64,000 bases of DNA from Clavibacter sp. VKM Ac-2873 (GTDB lineage Bacteria > Actinomycetota > Actinomycetes > Actinomycetales > Microbacteriaceae). The notes under the pieces were generated by a model. It saw only the letters and a program-made list of their open reading frames with translations. It did not search any database and was not told the DNA's origin. The DNA is taken from contig NZ_JADKRS010000001.1 in the NCBI RefSeq assembly GCF_015351075.1, forward strand, positions 372,001-436,000, read 5' to 3'. This document shows positions 37,738 through 48,063 of this stretch, piece by piece (position 1 is the stretch's first letter; the number at the start of each line of letters is the position of its first letter). The position numbers and the translations under genes are program-made.

Positions 37738-38798
37738 GGCGCGGGCGCGCCGTTCGCGCGTCCGGTCCCGGTCGACCCGCGCTCCTCCGCGCCGTCCGGG
37801 CCGTCGGGGCCCGGATCGGCGGCGCGGCCCTCGTGCTCTGGGCCGTCGCGACCGTGACGTTCCTCGCCGTGCGGCTGATCCCGGGCGATCCCGCGCAGGC
37901 GATCCTCGGGGGCCCGGGCTCGCAGGCGCCGCCCGAGGCCGTCGCCGCCGTGCGCGCCGAGTACGGGCTCGACCAGCCCCTCCTCGTGCAGTACCTCGCG
38001 CAGCTGGGCCGCCTGGCGCACGGCGACCTCGGCCGCTCGTACGCGCTGCGCGAGGACGTCGTGGCGGTACTCGCCCGGCAGCTGCCCGGCACGCTGCTGC
38101 TGGCGGTGCTGGCGCTCACGGTCGCGTGGCTCCTCGCCCTCGGGCTCGCGCTCGTGTCCACGGGCGCGGGCCGCGTCGCGGGAGCGGTGGGCGCGGGCGT
38201 CGAGATCGTGGCGGCGTCGCTGCCGCACTTCTGGATCGGCGTGGTGCTGATCCTCGTGTTCTCCACCGGCCTCGGCTGGCTGCCCGCGGTGAGCGGATCC
38301 TCGCCCGCGGGGCTCGTGCTGCCGGTGCTCACGCTCGCGATCCCGCTCGCCGGCTTCCTCGGGCAGATCATGCGCGAGGCGCTGCTCGACGCGCTCGACT
38401 CCCCGTTCGCGCTCGCCGCACGCGCGCGCGGCGAGTCCGAGGCGGGGGTGCGGCTGCGGCACGCGCTCCGGCACGCGGCGGCCCCCGGGATCGCCCTGTC
38501 CGGCTGGGCGTTCGGCTTCCTCATCTCCGGCGCCGTCGTCGTCGAGCAGGTCTTCGCGCGCCCCGGCCTCGGCCGCACCGCGCTCGCGGCCGTGACGAGC
38601 CGGGACGTGCCCGTCATCGTCGGCGTGGTCCTCGTGGTGGCCGTGATCTACATCCTGCTCACGGCCGTGACCGACGTGCTCGCCCGGCTGGTGGACCCCC
38701 GGCTCGTCGACGCGCGCTCGGGGCCCGTGCCCGCCGCATCGGGTGCGCCGACCCCCGCGGTCGCGCCCGCGCACGACGTCCCGGCGGCCGCGCGATGA
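37734..38798 (+). CDS. ABC importer permease, DppB/OppB type
   Basis: 354 residues from GTG, overlapping the binding-protein stop (GTGA). Six transmembrane helices are expected: the first is near residue 30 (AALVLWAVATVTFLAVRLIPGDP), and the family motif RLIPGDPA follows. The cytoplasmic EAA-like loop AARARGESEAGVRLRHALRHA (about residues 220-240) contacts the ATPase. The tail after residue 320 is Pro/Ala-rich and not conserved. Confidence 0.91.
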   Translation: MRRGRAVRASGPGRPALLRAVRAVGARIGGAALVLWAVATVTFLAVRLIPGDPAQAILGGPGSQAPPEAVAAVRAEYGLDQPLLVQYLAQLGRLAHGDLGRSYALREDVVAVLARQLPGTLLLAVLALTVAWLLALGLALVSTGAGRVAGAVGAGVEIVAASLPHFWIGVVLILVFSTGLGWLPAVSGSSPAGLVLPVLTLAIPLAGFLGQIMREALLDALDSPFALAARARGESEAGVRLRHALRHAAAPGIALSGWAFGFLISGAVVVEQVFARPGLGRTALAAVTSRDVPVIVGVVLVVAVIYILLTAVTDVLARLVDPRLVDARSGPVPAASGAPTPAVAPAHDVPAAAR

Positions 38799-39655
38799 GC
38801 GACCCGCGCGCCGCGACGCTCCTCGCCGCCCCACCCGCCCGCCGACGCGCCCGCCTGCTCTCCGCCGCGGGCACGACGGGCGCCGCCATCGCGGTCGTCC
38901 TGCTCCTCGCCTCCGCCATCGCCCCGGGACTCGTCGCGCCCGGCGACCCGCTCGCCATCGCGCCCGCGGAGGCGTTCCGCGCGCCCGGCGTCGGCCATCT
39001 CCTCGGGACCGACGAGTCCGGCCGCGACGTGCTCACGCGCGTCGTGCACGGCGCCGGCCCGAGCCTCGTGATCGGCGTGAGCGCCACGGCCATCGGCCTC
39101 GGCCTCGGGGCGGTCCTGGGACTCGCCGCCGCCCTCCTCGGCCGGGTCGCCGACTTCACGGTGAACCGCGTGATCGAGGTGGTCTTCGCCTTCCCCGGCC
39201 TGCTGCTCGCCCTCTTCCTCATCGTGATCCTCGGGCCCGGCATCGGCAGCGCCACCCTCGCCGTCGGGATCTCGGCCGCCCCCGGCTACGCGCGGATCAT
39301 CCGCGGGCGGGTCGTCTCGGTGCGCCGCTCCGCCTACGTGGAGGCCGCCACCGTGCTCGGCCGCCCCCCGCTCGTGGTGCTCGCGCGGCACATCCTGCCC
39401 AACACCGCCGCTCCCCTCTTCGTGCTCGGGACGCTCGGCGTCGGCCAGGCGATCGTGTGGGCGTCGTCGCTCAGCTACCTCGGGCTCGGCACGGTGCCGC
39501 CGGATCCCGAGTGGGGCGCCATGCTCGCGGCCGGCCGCACCTACATCGACCGGGCGCCGTGGCTCACCGTGGTGCCCGGCCTCATGATCGTCCTGACCGC
39601 CACCTCGTCGACCGTCGTCGGGCGGGCGCTCGAGCGACGGGTGCGCGGATCGTGA
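38795..39655 (+). CDS. ABC importer permease, DppC/OppC type
   Basis: 286 residues. The ATG overlaps the stop of the first permease (ATGA). The DppC signature LLGTDESGRDVLTRVVHGAGPSL is at about residues 69-91, and the EAA loop (SAYVEAATVLGRPP.. ) lies near residue 178. It forms the channel with the DppB-type protein. Confidence 0.92.
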   Translation: MSDPRAATLLAAPPARRRARLLSAAGTTGAAIAVVLLLASAIAPGLVAPGDPLAIAPAEAFRAPGVGHLLGTDESGRDVLTRVVHGAGPSLVIGVSATAIGLGLGAVLGLAAALLGRVADFTVNRVIEVVFAFPGLLLALFLIVILGPGIGSATLAVGISAAPGYARIIRGRVVSVRRSAYVEAATVLGRPPLVVLARHILPNTAAPLFVLGTLGVGQAIVWASSLSYLGLGTVPPDPEWGAMLAAGRTYIDRAPWLTVVPGLMIVLTATSSTVVGRALERRVRGS

Positions 39656-41322
39656 ACGCCGGAACCGGGCGCGGGACCGACGCCGCGCCGCCCGCCCTGC
39701 GCGTCGAGGACCTCCGCGTCGCCTTCGACGGCGTCCCCGTCGTGCACGGGGTCTCGCTGCGGATCGCGCCGGGCGAGTGCCTCGCGCTCGTCGGCACGTC
39801 CGGCTCCGGCAAGAGCGTCACCGCCCGCAGCCTCCTCGGCCTCGCCGGCCCGGGTGCGGACGTCCGGGCCGAGGTCCTCGAGATCGCCGGCCGCGACCTC
39901 CGCGGCGCGGGGGCCCGCGAGTGGCGGCGCGTCCGGGGATCCGGCGTCGGTCTCGTGCTGCAGGACGCCCTCTCCTCGCTCGACCCGCTGCGCCCCATCG
40001 GCCGCGAGATCGGCGACGCGCTGCGCATCCACGGCATGCGGGACCCCCGCGCGCGCCGGGCGCGCGTCCTCGAGATCCTCGAGCGCGTGGGCATGCCGGA
40101 TCCCGCGACGCGCGCGCACCAGCGCTCGGGCGAGCTCTCGGGCGGGCTCCGGCAGCGGGCGCTGCTCGCGGCGGCCCTGGCGCTGGATCCGCCGCTCCTC
40201 GTCGCCGACGAGCCGACGACCGCGCTCGACGCCACCGTGCAGGCGCGCATCATCGACCTGCTCGCCGACCTCCGCGCGCGCGGACAGGCCACCCTGCTCG
40301 TCAGCCACGACCTCCAGGTCGTCGCGCGCCTCGCCGACCGCGTCGCCGTGATGCACGACGGGCGCGTCGTCGAGGAGGGCCCGACCGCGGACGTGCTCCG
40401 CGCGCCCGCGCACCGACGCACCCGGGCCCTCGTCGCCGCCGTGCCGACGGGCGTGCCGCGCGGCACCCCGCTGTCGGAGGCCCGGATCGACGCGGCCGCC
40501 GCGACGCCGCCCGCCGCCGCGACGCCGCCCGCGGACGACCGGGTCGTCCTCCGGGCCACCGGCCTGACGCGCTCCTACCGCGGCCCGGCGGGATCCGCCC
40601 GCACGGCCGTCGACGACGTCTCCCTCGAGGTGCGCCGCGGGCGCACGGTCGGCCTCGTCGGCGGATCCGGCTCCGGCAAGACCACGGTCGCCCGCCTCCT
40701 GCTCGCGCTCGAGGAGCCGGACGCGGGAGAGGTGACCCTCTATGGCGAGCCGTGGAGCGGCGTCCCCGAGCGCGACCGCCGTGGCCGTCGCGCGCGCGTG
40801 GGCGCCGTCTACCAGGACCCGCTCGCGTCCTTCGACCCGCGGTGGCGCGTCGACCGGATCCTCCAGGACGCCCTCGCCGTCGCCGGCCTGCGCGGCGCGG
40901 AGGCGTTCGACTCCCCCGCCACGCTCCTCGCGCAGGTGGGCCTCGATCCGGCGCTCCTCCGCCGTCGCCCCGCGCGGCTGTCGGGCGGTCAGCGCCAGCG
41001 GGTCGCCATCGCGCGCGCGCTCGCGGCCCGACCCGACGTCCTCATCTGCGACGAGCCCGTCTCCGCGCTCGACATCGCCGTGCAGGCGCAGGTGCTCGAC
41101 CTCCTCGACGAGCTGCAGCGCCGGCTGGGCCTCGGCCTCCTGCTCATCTCGCACGACCTCGGCGTCGTCGGGCACATGGGCGACGAGGTCCTCGTGATGA
41201 GCGAGGGCCGGGTCGTCGAGCGCGGATCCGCGGACGACGTGCTGACGCGCCCGACGCACCCCGTCACCCGGGCGCTCCTCGCGGCCGTCCCGCGGCTGGA
41301 CCCGGACGCCGCGCCGCGCTAG
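39652..41322 (+). CDS. ABC importer ATPase, fused DppD-DppF type
   Basis: 556 residues from GTG, overlapping the permease stop (GTGA). Two nucleotide-binding domains are joined in one chain. NBD1 has Walker A GTSGSGKS (about residue 47), [11 protein letters not shown] signature and [13 protein letters not shown]2 has GGSGSGKTT (near residue 340), [14 protein letters not shown] and [10 protein letters not shown]. An Ala/Pro linker (about 270-300) joins them. One fused protein thus drives the importer, in place of separate DppD and DppF. Confidence 0.93.
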   Translation: MNAGTGRGTDAAPPALRVEDLRVAFDGVPVVHGVSLRIAPGECLALVGTSGSGKSVTARSLLGLAGPGADVRAEVLEIAGRDLRGAGAREWRRVRGSGVGLVLQDALSSLDPLRPIGREIGDALRIHGMRDPRARRARVLEILERVGMPDPATRAHQRSGELSGGLRQRALLAAALALDPPLLVADEPTTALDATVQARIIDLLADLRARGQATLLVSHDLQVVARLADRVAVMHDGRVVEEGPTADVLRAPAHRRTRALVAAVPTGVPRGTPLSEARIDAAAATPPAAATPPADDRVVLRATGLTRSYRGPAGSARTAVDDVSLEVRRGRTVGLVGGSGSGKTTVARLLLALEEPDAGEVTLYGEPWSGVPERDRRGRRARVGAVYQDPLASFDPRWRVDRILQDALAVAGLRGAEAFDSPATLLAQVGLDPALLRRRPARLSGGQRQRVAIARALAARPDVLICDEPVSALDIAVQAQVLDLLDELQRRLGLGLLLISHDLGVVGHMGDEVLVMSEGRVVERGSADDVLTRPTHPVTRALLAAVPRLDPDAAPR

Positions 41323-41346
41323 GCGTCCGGCGTCCGGGCGCCCGCG

Positions 41347-42774
41347 TCAGGCCCCCGCGTGCCGGTCGAGGAACGCGTACAGCTCCCGGTCGTCGACCCC
41401 GGGGAACGACCCGCGCGGCAGCGGCGCGAGGATGTGCGCGTGCAGCCGCGCGCTCGGCCACGCGCGGTCGCGCCAGCGGCCGGCGTCCTCCGGATCCGCG
41501 CGGCGGCAGCACGACTCGTCCGGGCACCGCGACACGCTGCGCGCCGTGGTCTCGCGCCCCCGGAACCACTTCGCGTGCGCGAACGGCACGCCGAAGGAGA
41601 TCGAGTACTCGCCCTCGGTCGTGGACCCGGTCTGCGTCGAGCACCAGAACGTCCCGGCGGGCGTGTCCGTGTACTGGTGGAACTCGGTCGTGCGGTTCGT
41701 GCGGTCGAACGCGCCGCGCGCCGCCCACTCGCGGCACACCGGCTGGCCCTCGACGGCGCCCGTGACGTCGACGGGCAGCGGGAGCCCGTCGTTCTCGTAG
41801 GCCTTGTAGACCGCGCCGTCGCCGCCGACGCGCAGGAAGTGCACGCGGAGGTCGAGGTGCGTGGTGCTGATGTTCGTGAGCCGGAGCGCGGCCGCCTCGT
41901 GCGTCACGCCGAACGCGTCGCGGAAGTCCTCCACCGCGAGGTCGCGGCGGGCCTTGGCCTCGGCGAGGAACGCGACCGACTGGGTGAGCGGCATGAGGCA
42001 GGCGGCCGCGAAGTAGTTGATCTCCAGCCGCTGGCGCAGGAAGTCGGCGTAGCTCGCGGGCTCCTCGTGGCCCAGCACGCGGTGCGCCATCGCCTGCAGC
42101 GCCATCGACCGGAGGCCGTGGCCGCCGGGGATGGACGCGGGCGGCAGGTAGATCCGCCCCTCCCCGAGGTCGGTGACCGAGCGCGTGGACCGCGGCAGGT
42201 CGTCGACGTAGATGAGCTCGAAGCCGAGGCCCTCGGCCATGCGGCTGACGCTGCGGTGCGACAGGGCGCCGCTGCGGTGGCCGACGTCGGCCAGCATCCG
42301 CTCGGCCAGCTCCTCGATGCCGGGCATGTGGTTGTGGCGCTCGCGCATCATCAGCCGCTGCTCGGTGTTCGCCCGCCTGGCCTCCTCGGGCGTCGCGATC
42401 GACTCGCGTGCGCGGCGGGCGAGCTCGCGATGCAGCCCCACGAGCGCCTCCAGCGTCTCCTGCGGGAGCGCCCTGCTCGCCGGGACCGCCGGGAGCCCGA
42501 GCGAGCCGTACAGCGACGAGCGCTGCGCGCGGTCGAGCTCGATCTCGAGGGCCGACCGCGCGTCCGGCGCGTCGGCCGCGAGCAGGTGGGTGACGTCCAC
42601 GCCGAGCGCCGCCGCGATGCGCCCGAGGGTCGAGAGCCGCGTCTCGCGCCGGCCGTTCTCGATCATGCTGAGCTGGCTCGGCAGGATCCCCGCCCGCTCC
42701 CCCAGCGCCTGCAGCGTGAGCCCGGCGGCCTTCCGCGCGTGCCGGATGCGCCGGCCGATGACGAGCTGTTCCAT
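41347..42774 (-). CDS. ramB: XRE-type regulator with ImmA/IrrE-like and DUF2083 domains (RamB type)
   Basis: 475 residues. A Cro/CI helix-turn-helix is at the start (RIRHARKAAGLTLQALGERAGILPSQLSMIENGRR, about 9-43). An ImmA/IrrE-like segment lies in the middle (residues about 185-310), with GHGLRSMALQAMAHRVLGHEE lacking the usual HExxH zinc motif. The C-terminal DUF2083 part has cysteines in VCREW, FWCST and CPDESCC, a possible metal site. This domain set is that of RamB, which controls acetate and glyoxylate genes in corynebacteria and mycobacteria. Divergence from PEP carboxykinase agrees with that. The name is by architecture only. Confidence 0.85.
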   Translation of the reverse strand: MEQLVIGRRIRHARKAAGLTLQALGERAGILPSQLSMIENGRRETRLSTLGRIAAALGVDVTHLLAADAPDARSALEIELDRAQRSSLYGSLGLPAVPASRALPQETLEALVGLHRELARRARESIATPEEARRANTEQRLMMRERHNHMPGIEELAERMLADVGHRSGALSHRSVSRMAEGLGFELIYVDDLPRSTRSVTDLGEGRIYLPPASIPGGHGLRSMALQAMAHRVLGHEEPASYADFLRQRLEINYFAAACLMPLTQSVAFLAEAKARRDLAVEDFRDAFGVTHEAAALRLTNISTTHLDLRVHFLRVGGDGAVYKAYENDGLPLPVDVTGAVEGQPVCREWAARGAFDRTNRTTEFHQYTDTPAGTFWCSTQTGSTTEGEYSISFGVPFAHAKWFRGRETTARSVSRCPDESCCRRADPEDAGRWRDRAWPSARLHAHILAPLPRGSFPGVDDRELYAFLDRHAGA

Positions 42775-42777
42775 GGA

Positions 42778-42810
42778 TTCACCTCTCTGTGAACATCCGT
42801 CCTTCTTCAC
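42778..42810. promoter_or_regulatory. three TTCAC/GTGAA half sites at the RamB start
   Basis: TTCAC (42778-42782), 6 nt, GTGAA (42789-42793), 12 nt, TTCAC (42806-42810). Two inverted repeats share the middle element. They begin 3 nt before the ramB ATG on its upstream side and face pckG. They are a candidate RamB autoregulatory operator. Confidence 0.45.
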
Positions 42811-42885
42811 GCGCGCGGATCCCCGAACACCATCCTGACGGGTCGCAGGCTGGAACAACAGACCGATCGACGAGGACGGACCGAC

Positions 42886-44832
42886 ATGACCAGCATCCAG
42901 GACGCACCCCCGCTCACCGCCGACCGCCCCCGCGGCAGCCGGCCCGGCACCGGCACAGGGGCGGGCACCACGCCCCCCGACCCCCGACCGCTCCCGCCCG
43001 GCGCGGCCGCCCCCGCGCGCTGCCGCGACCCCCGCATCGCGGAGTGGGTCGCCGAGGTCGCCCGGCTCACGCTCCCCGACCGGGTGGTGTGGTGCACGGG
43101 CAGCGTCGCCGAGTACGACCGCCTCACGCGCGAGATGGTCGACGCCGGCACGCTCATCCGCCTCAACCCCGAGTGGCGTCCGCACAGCTTCCTCGCGCGC
43201 AGCGACCCGGCGGACGTGGCGCGCGTCGAGGACCGCACCTTCATCTGCTCGGAGGACCCCGCCGACGCGGGCCCCACGAACAACTGGCGCGACCCCGGTC
43301 GGACGCGCGCCGAGCTGGGCGCGCTCTTCGCCGGATCCATGCGCGGCCGCACCCTCTACGTCGTCCCGTTCTCCATGGGCCCGCTCGGCGGCGCGATCTC
43401 GCAGCTCGGCGTGCAGATCACCGACAGCCCCTACGTCGTCGCGAGCATGGCGCTCATGACGCGCATGGGCGACGACGCGCTCCGCCTGATCGGCCCGGAC
43501 ACCGCGTGGGTCCGCGCGCTGCACGGCCTCGGGGCGCCGCTCGTGGACGGCTCCGGGCGCCGCACGGCCGACGTCCCGTGGCCGCACAACGCCGACAAGC
43601 GCATCTGCCACTTCCCCGAGGAGCGCGAGATCGTCTCGTTCGGCTCGGGCTACGGCGGCAACGCGCTCCTCGGCAAGAAGTGCTTCTCGCTCCGCATCGC
43701 CTCCGTGATGGCCCGCGACGAGGGCTGGCTCGCGGAGCACATGCTGCTCATCCGGATCACGAGCCCCGAGGGCCGGCGCTTCCACGTCGCGGCCGCGTTC
43801 CCCTCGGCGTGCGGCAAGACGAACCTCGCGATGCTCACCCCGACGATCCCCGGGTGGACCGTCGAGACGCTCGGCGATGACATCGCGTGGCTCCGCCCGG
43901 ACGTGCAGGGACGGTTGCGCGCCGTCAACCCCGAGCGCGGCCTCTTCGGCGTGGCGCCCGGCACCGGCGAGGCCACGAACCCCGTCGCCATGTCCACGAT
44001 CTGGGGCAACGCGATCTACACGAACGTCGCCCTCCGCCCCGACGGCGACGTGTGGTGGGAGGGCATGACCCCGACGCCGCCCGCGGGGCTCGTCGACTGG
44101 CGGGGGCAGCCCTGGTCGCCCGGATCCGGGACCCCCGCCGCGCACCCGAACGCGCGGTTCACCGTGGGCCTGGAGCAGTGCCCGTCGCTCGCGGACGACT
44201 GGGACGACCCCGACGGCGTCGTCGTCGACGCGATCCTGTTCGGCGGGCGGCGCGCGACGAACGTCCCGCTCGTCGCAGAGGCGGACGACTGGGAGCACGG
44301 CGTCTTCGTCGGGGCCACGATGGCCTCGGAGCAGACCGCCGCCGCGGAGGGCCGGGTCGGCGAGCTCCGCCACGACCCCTTCGCGATGCAGCCGTTCTGC
44401 GGCTACGACATGGCCGACCACTGGCGGCACTGGCTGGAGGTCGGACGGGGACTCGGCGACGGCGCGCCCCGCGTCTTCCAGGTCAACTGGTTCCGGAAGG
44501 GCGAGGACGGCTCCTTCCTCTGGCCCGGATTCGGCGAGAACGCCCGCGTGCTCGAGTGGATCGCCCGGCGCCTGGAGGACCGCGTGCCCGTCCGGCCGAC
44601 GCCGGTCGGCGGACTGCCCGTGCCCGAGGACCTCGACGTCGCCGGGCTCGACCTCGACGCGGGCGCGCTCGACGAGCTCCTGTCGCTCGATCCCGCGCCC
44701 TGGCTCGAGGAGCTCGACGCCGTGGACGCGCACTTCGCCCGCTTCGACGGCCGGGTGCCGGCGGAGCTGACGGCCCGGCTCGAGCGGATGCGCCGGGCGT
44801 TCCGCGAGGCCAGGGCGGGCGACACGGCCTAG
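42886..44832 (+). CDS. pckG: phosphoenolpyruvate carboxykinase (GTP)
   Basis: 648 residues. It forms PEP from oxaloacetate with GTP, the first committed step of gluconeogenesis. The P-loop PSACGKTN (306-313) contains the reactive Cys309 typical of GTP-PEPCK. Other family stretches: [52 protein letters not shown] and the [21 protein letters not shown] end. The first 50 residues are a Pro/Gly/Thr-rich extension. It is divergent from the RamB-type regulator, a plausible controller. Confidence 0.96.
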   Translation: MTSIQDAPPLTADRPRGSRPGTGTGAGTTPPDPRPLPPGAAAPARCRDPRIAEWVAEVARLTLPDRVVWCTGSVAEYDRLTREMVDAGTLIRLNPEWRPHSFLARSDPADVARVEDRTFICSEDPADAGPTNNWRDPGRTRAELGALFAGSMRGRTLYVVPFSMGPLGGAISQLGVQITDSPYVVASMALMTRMGDDALRLIGPDTAWVRALHGLGAPLVDGSGRRTADVPWPHNADKRICHFPEEREIVSFGSGYGGNALLGKKCFSLRIASVMARDEGWLAEHMLLIRITSPEGRRFHVAAAFPSACGKTNLAMLTPTIPGWTVETLGDDIAWLRPDVQGRLRAVNPERGLFGVAPGTGEATNPVAMSTIWGNAIYTNVALRPDGDVWWEGMTPTPPAGLVDWRGQPWSPGSGTPAAHPNARFTVGLEQCPSLADDWDDPDGVVVDAILFGGRRATNVPLVAEADDWEHGVFVGATMASEQTAAAEGRVGELRHDPFAMQPFCGYDMADHWRHWLEVGRGLGDGAPRVFQVNWFRKGEDGSFLWPGFGENARVLEWIARRLEDRVPVRPTPVGGLPVPEDLDVAGLDLDAGALDELLSLDPAPWLEELDAVDAHFARFDGRVPAELTARLERMRRAFREARAGDTA

Positions 44833-44837
44833 CCCGC

Positions 44838-44880
44838 GAGGCCGGATGCGCGGGGCCCCGCCGCCCCCGCATCCGGCCTC
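44838..44880 (+). terminator. hairpin after pckG
   Basis: 13-bp stem GAGGCCGGATGCG/CGCATCCGGCCTC with a 17-nt GC-rich loop, just after the pckG stop. Confidence 0.7.
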
Positions 44881-44895
44881 CGCGCCCCCATCCGG

Positions 44896-44901
44896 TAGCG
44901 T
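44896..44901 (+). promoter_or_regulatory. candidate -10 hexamer of valS
   Basis: TAGCGT after CCGG, 67 nt before the valS ATG. No T-box is seen in the leader. Confidence 0.4.
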
Positions 44902-44968
44902 GAACCCCGCACAGAAGGCACCTCACCATCGACACGGTGCCGTCCACATCGAGGGAACCGGAGCACGC

Positions 44969-47614
44969 ATGGCTGACGAACGACGTCCGGACACCGCGCA
45001 GGGGGCGACTGGTCAGGTCGCCCGGGTCCCCGACAAGCCGGCCCTCGAGGGCCTCGAGGCCACGTGGGGCGCCCGTTGGCAGGCCGACGGCACGTACGAG
45101 TTCGACCGAGAGCGCGCGGCGGCCGGCACCGTCTTCTCCATCGACACCCCGCCGCCCACGGCGAGCGGATCCCTCCACATCGGCCACGTCTTCAGCTACA
45201 CGCACACCGACGTCATCGCCCGCTACCGCCGCATGCGCGGCGAGAGCGTCTTCTACCCGCTCGGCTGGGACGACAACGGCCTGCCCACCGAGCGCCGCGT
45301 CCAGAACTTCTACGGCGTGCGCTGCGACCCGACGCTCCCCTACGACCCCGCGTACCAGCCGGCCGAGACCGGCGGCACCTCGAAGCCCGGCGACCAGCAG
45401 CCGATCTCGCGCCGCAACTTCATCGAGCTGTGCGAGCGCCTCACGGAGGAGGACGAGAAGCAGTTCGAGGACCTCTTCCGCACGCTCGGCCTCAGCGTCG
45501 ACTGGCGCCAGAGCTACCGCACGATCGGCGCCGAGGCGCAGGTCGCCTCGCAGCGCGCGTTCCTCCGGAACCTCGCCCGCGGCGAGGCCTACCAGGCCGA
45601 CGCCCCCACCCTGTGGGACGTCACGTTCCGCACCGCGGTCGCGCAGGCCGAGCTCGAGGACCGCGAGCAGCCGAGCGCCTACCACCGCCTCGCGTTCCAC
45701 CGCGCGGGCGGCGACGACGTGATCATCGACACCACGCGCCCCGAGCTCCTCGCCGCCTGCGTCGCGCTCGTGGCGCACCCCGATGACGAGCGCTACCGGG
45801 GCCTGTTCGGCACGACCGTCACGACGCCCGTCTTCGGCGTCGAGGTGCCCGTGCTCGCGCACCACCTCGCCCAGCCCGACAAGGGATCCGGCATCGCCAT
45901 GGTCTGCACCTTCGGCGACCTGAACGACGTCGTCTGGTGGCGCGAGCTGCAGCTGGAGAACCGCGCGATCGTCGGCTTCGACGGCCGCATCGTCTCCGAG
46001 GCGCCCGCCGCCATCACGTCGCACGCCGGCCGCGCGGCGTACGCCGCCCTCGCCGGCAAGACGGTCTTCTCCGCGAAGGCCGCCGTGGTCGAGCTCCTCA
46101 CGGAGTCCGGCGAGCTCCTCGGCGAGCCGCGCAAGATCACCCACCCCGTGAAGTTCTACGAGAAGGGCGACAAGCCCCTCGAGATCGTCTCGACCCGTCA
46201 GTGGTACATCCGCAACGGCGGCCGCGACGAGGAGCTGCGCCAGGGCCTCATCGGCCGCGGCCGCGAGATCGGGTTCGTGCCCGACTTCATGCGCGTGCGC
46301 TACGAGAACTGGGTCGGCGGCCTCAACGGCGACTGGCTCGTCTCGCGCCAGCGCTTCTTCGGCGTGCCGCTGCCCGTCTGGTACCCGCTCGACGCCGACG
46401 GCAACCCCGAGTTCGCGAAGGCCATCACGCCATCGGAGGACCAGCTGCCCGTTGACCCGTCGTCCGATCCCGCCCCCGGCTACACCGAGGACCAGCGCGG
46501 CGTCCCGGGCGGCTTCCAGGGCGAGCTCGACGTCATGGACACCTGGGCCACCTCCTCGCTCACCCCGCAGCTCGCCGGCGGCTGGGAGCGCGACCCGGAG
46601 CTGTTCGACCTCGTCTTCCCGTTCTCCATGCGCCCTCAGGGCCAGGACATCATCCGCACGTGGCTCTTCTCCACGGTCCTCCGCGCCGAGCTCGAGCACG
46701 GCACCGCCCCGTGGAAGACCGCCGCCATCTCCGGCTGGATCCTCGACCCCGACCGCAAGAAGATGTCGAAGTCGAAGGGCAACGTCGTGACCCCGGCCGC
46801 CACGCTCGAGCAGTTCGGCTCCGACGCGGTGCGCTACTGGGCCGCGTCCGCGCGCCTCGGCGTCGACGCCGCCATGGACCCGCAGAACCCGACGCAGATC
46901 AAGATCGGCCGCCGGCTCGCGATCAAGGTGCTGAACGCCGCGAAGTTCATCCTCTCGTTCGAGGCGCCGGAGGGCGCGACGGCGACGCACGCCATCGACG
47001 TCGGCATGCTCGCCGCCCTCGCCGAGGTCGTCGAGACCGCGACGACGGCGCTCGAGGAGTACGACCACGCCCGGGCGCTCGAGGTCACGGAGAGCTTCTT
47101 CTGGACCTTCTGCGACGACTACCTGGAGCTCGTCAAGGACCGCGCCTACTCGGCCGACGCCGACCCGGCCGACCGGGGATCCGCGGTCGCCGCCCTCCGC
47201 GAGGCCCTCGACGTCCTCCTGCGCCTGTTCGCGCCCTTCGTGCCGTTCGCGGCCGAGGAGGCGTGGAGCTGGTCGCACGACGGCTCGATCCACACCGCCG
47301 CGTGGCCGACCCCGCCGGCCCCCGCCGCCCCGGCCACCGGCGGCATGGCCGACCCGCGGCTGCTGGCCCTCGCCGGCCGGGCGCTCGTGGGCATCCGCCG
47401 CGCCAAGACCGACGCGAAGGCCTCGCAGAAGACGCCCGTGGCGGAGGCCGTGGTCTCCGCTTCGCCCGAGGACATCCGCTCGCTCGAGCTCGTGGCGCGG
47501 GACCTCCGCGCCGTGGGCCGCATCACCGACCTGACCTTCACCGAGGGGGACGGACCCGCCGTCACCCGCATCACGCTCGCCCCCGCCGAGCAGCCCGAGG
47601 AGAACCGCGCATGA
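44969..47614 (+). CDS. valS: valyl-tRNA synthetase
   Basis: 881 residues. HIGH is at 70-73 (SGSLHIGHVFSYTHTD) and KMSKS at 598-602. The sequence KPGDQQPISRRNFIELCERL and the end without a C-terminal coiled-coil arm resemble the shorter archaeal/alpha-proteobacterial-like ValRS form. The editing domain lies between about 250 and 420. GGAG sits 5 nt before the ATG. Its stop overlaps the GNAT start (ATGA). Confidence 0.94.
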   Translation: MADERRPDTAQGATGQVARVPDKPALEGLEATWGARWQADGTYEFDRERAAAGTVFSIDTPPPTASGSLHIGHVFSYTHTDVIARYRRMRGESVFYPLGWDDNGLPTERRVQNFYGVRCDPTLPYDPAYQPAETGGTSKPGDQQPISRRNFIELCERLTEEDEKQFEDLFRTLGLSVDWRQSYRTIGAEAQVASQRAFLRNLARGEAYQADAPTLWDVTFRTAVAQAELEDREQPSAYHRLAFHRAGGDDVIIDTTRPELLAACVALVAHPDDERYRGLFGTTVTTPVFGVEVPVLAHHLAQPDKGSGIAMVCTFGDLNDVVWWRELQLENRAIVGFDGRIVSEAPAAITSHAGRAAYAALAGKTVFSAKAAVVELLTESGELLGEPRKITHPVKFYEKGDKPLEIVSTRQWYIRNGGRDEELRQGLIGRGREIGFVPDFMRVRYENWVGGLNGDWLVSRQRFFGVPLPVWYPLDADGNPEFAKAITPSEDQLPVDPSSDPAPGYTEDQRGVPGGFQGELDVMDTWATSSLTPQLAGGWERDPELFDLVFPFSMRPQGQDIIRTWLFSTVLRAELEHGTAPWKTAAISGWILDPDRKKMSKSKGNVVTPAATLEQFGSDAVRYWAASARLGVDAAMDPQNPTQIKIGRRLAIKVLNAAKFILSFEAPEGATATHAIDVGMLAALAEVVETATTALEEYDHARALEVTESFFWTFCDDYLELVKDRAYSADADPADRGSAVAALREALDVLLRLFAPFVPFAAEEAWSWSHDGSIHTAAWPTPPAPAAPATGGMADPRLLALAGRALVGIRRAKTDAKASQKTPVAEAVVSASPEDIRSLELVARDLRAVGRITDLTFTEGDGPAVTRITLAPAEQPEENRA

Positions 47615-48063
47615 CCATCTCGATCCGTCCCGTCCGCGACGGCGACTTCTTCCCCTGGTTCGACCTGTTCGCGGGCTACGCCGAGTTCTACGGCACCGAG
47701 CTCACGGACGAGGCGGCCGTGCTCGCCTGGAGCCACCTCACCGACGAGGGGCACGCGAGCTCCGCGCTCGTCGCCGTCGACGACGCGCACGAGGGCGCCC
47801 TCGTGGGCCTCGCGCACTTCCACCGCTTCGCGCGCCTGGCGCGCGGCACCGACGGCCTCCTCGTCGACGACCTGTACGTGCGCGAGGTCTCGCGCCGCCA
47901 GGGCGTCGGCGAGCAGCTCATCGCCGCCGTCGCCGAGGTCGGGCGTCGCGACGGCGCGAGCATGCTCAGGTGGATCACCGCCGAGGACAACGCGGACGCC
48001 CAGCGCCTCTACGACCGGGTCGCCCGCCGCACCACGTGGGTCACCTACGAGCAGGACGTCTGA
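47611..48063 (+). CDS. GNAT-family N-acetyltransferase
   Basis: 150 residues. The acetyl-CoA-binding region VDDLYVREVSRRQGVGEQLIAAV (about 87-109, the QxxGxG/A motif) and the C-terminal AEDNADAQRLYDRVARRTTWVTYE are standard GNAT. The start is MTISIRPVRDGDFFPWFDLF. The substrate is unknown. It is coupled to valS by ATGA and to the next gene by a one-base overlap (TGATG). Confidence 0.87.
   Translation: MTISIRPVRDGDFFPWFDLFAGYAEFYGTELTDEAAVLAWSHLTDEGHASSALVAVDDAHEGALVGLAHFHRFARLARGTDGLLVDDLYVREVSRRQGVGEQLIAAVAEVGRRDGASMLRWITAEDNADAQRLYDRVARRTTWVTYEQDV

Noticed and set aside
44483-47293. 936-codon minus-strand frame over pckG and valS
   Set aside because: Shadow of two highly conserved genes; no motif.
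47970-48062. Upstream part of the 118-codon frame starting inside the GNAT gene
   Set aside because: The ATG at 48063 directly overlapping the GNAT stop is the better start.
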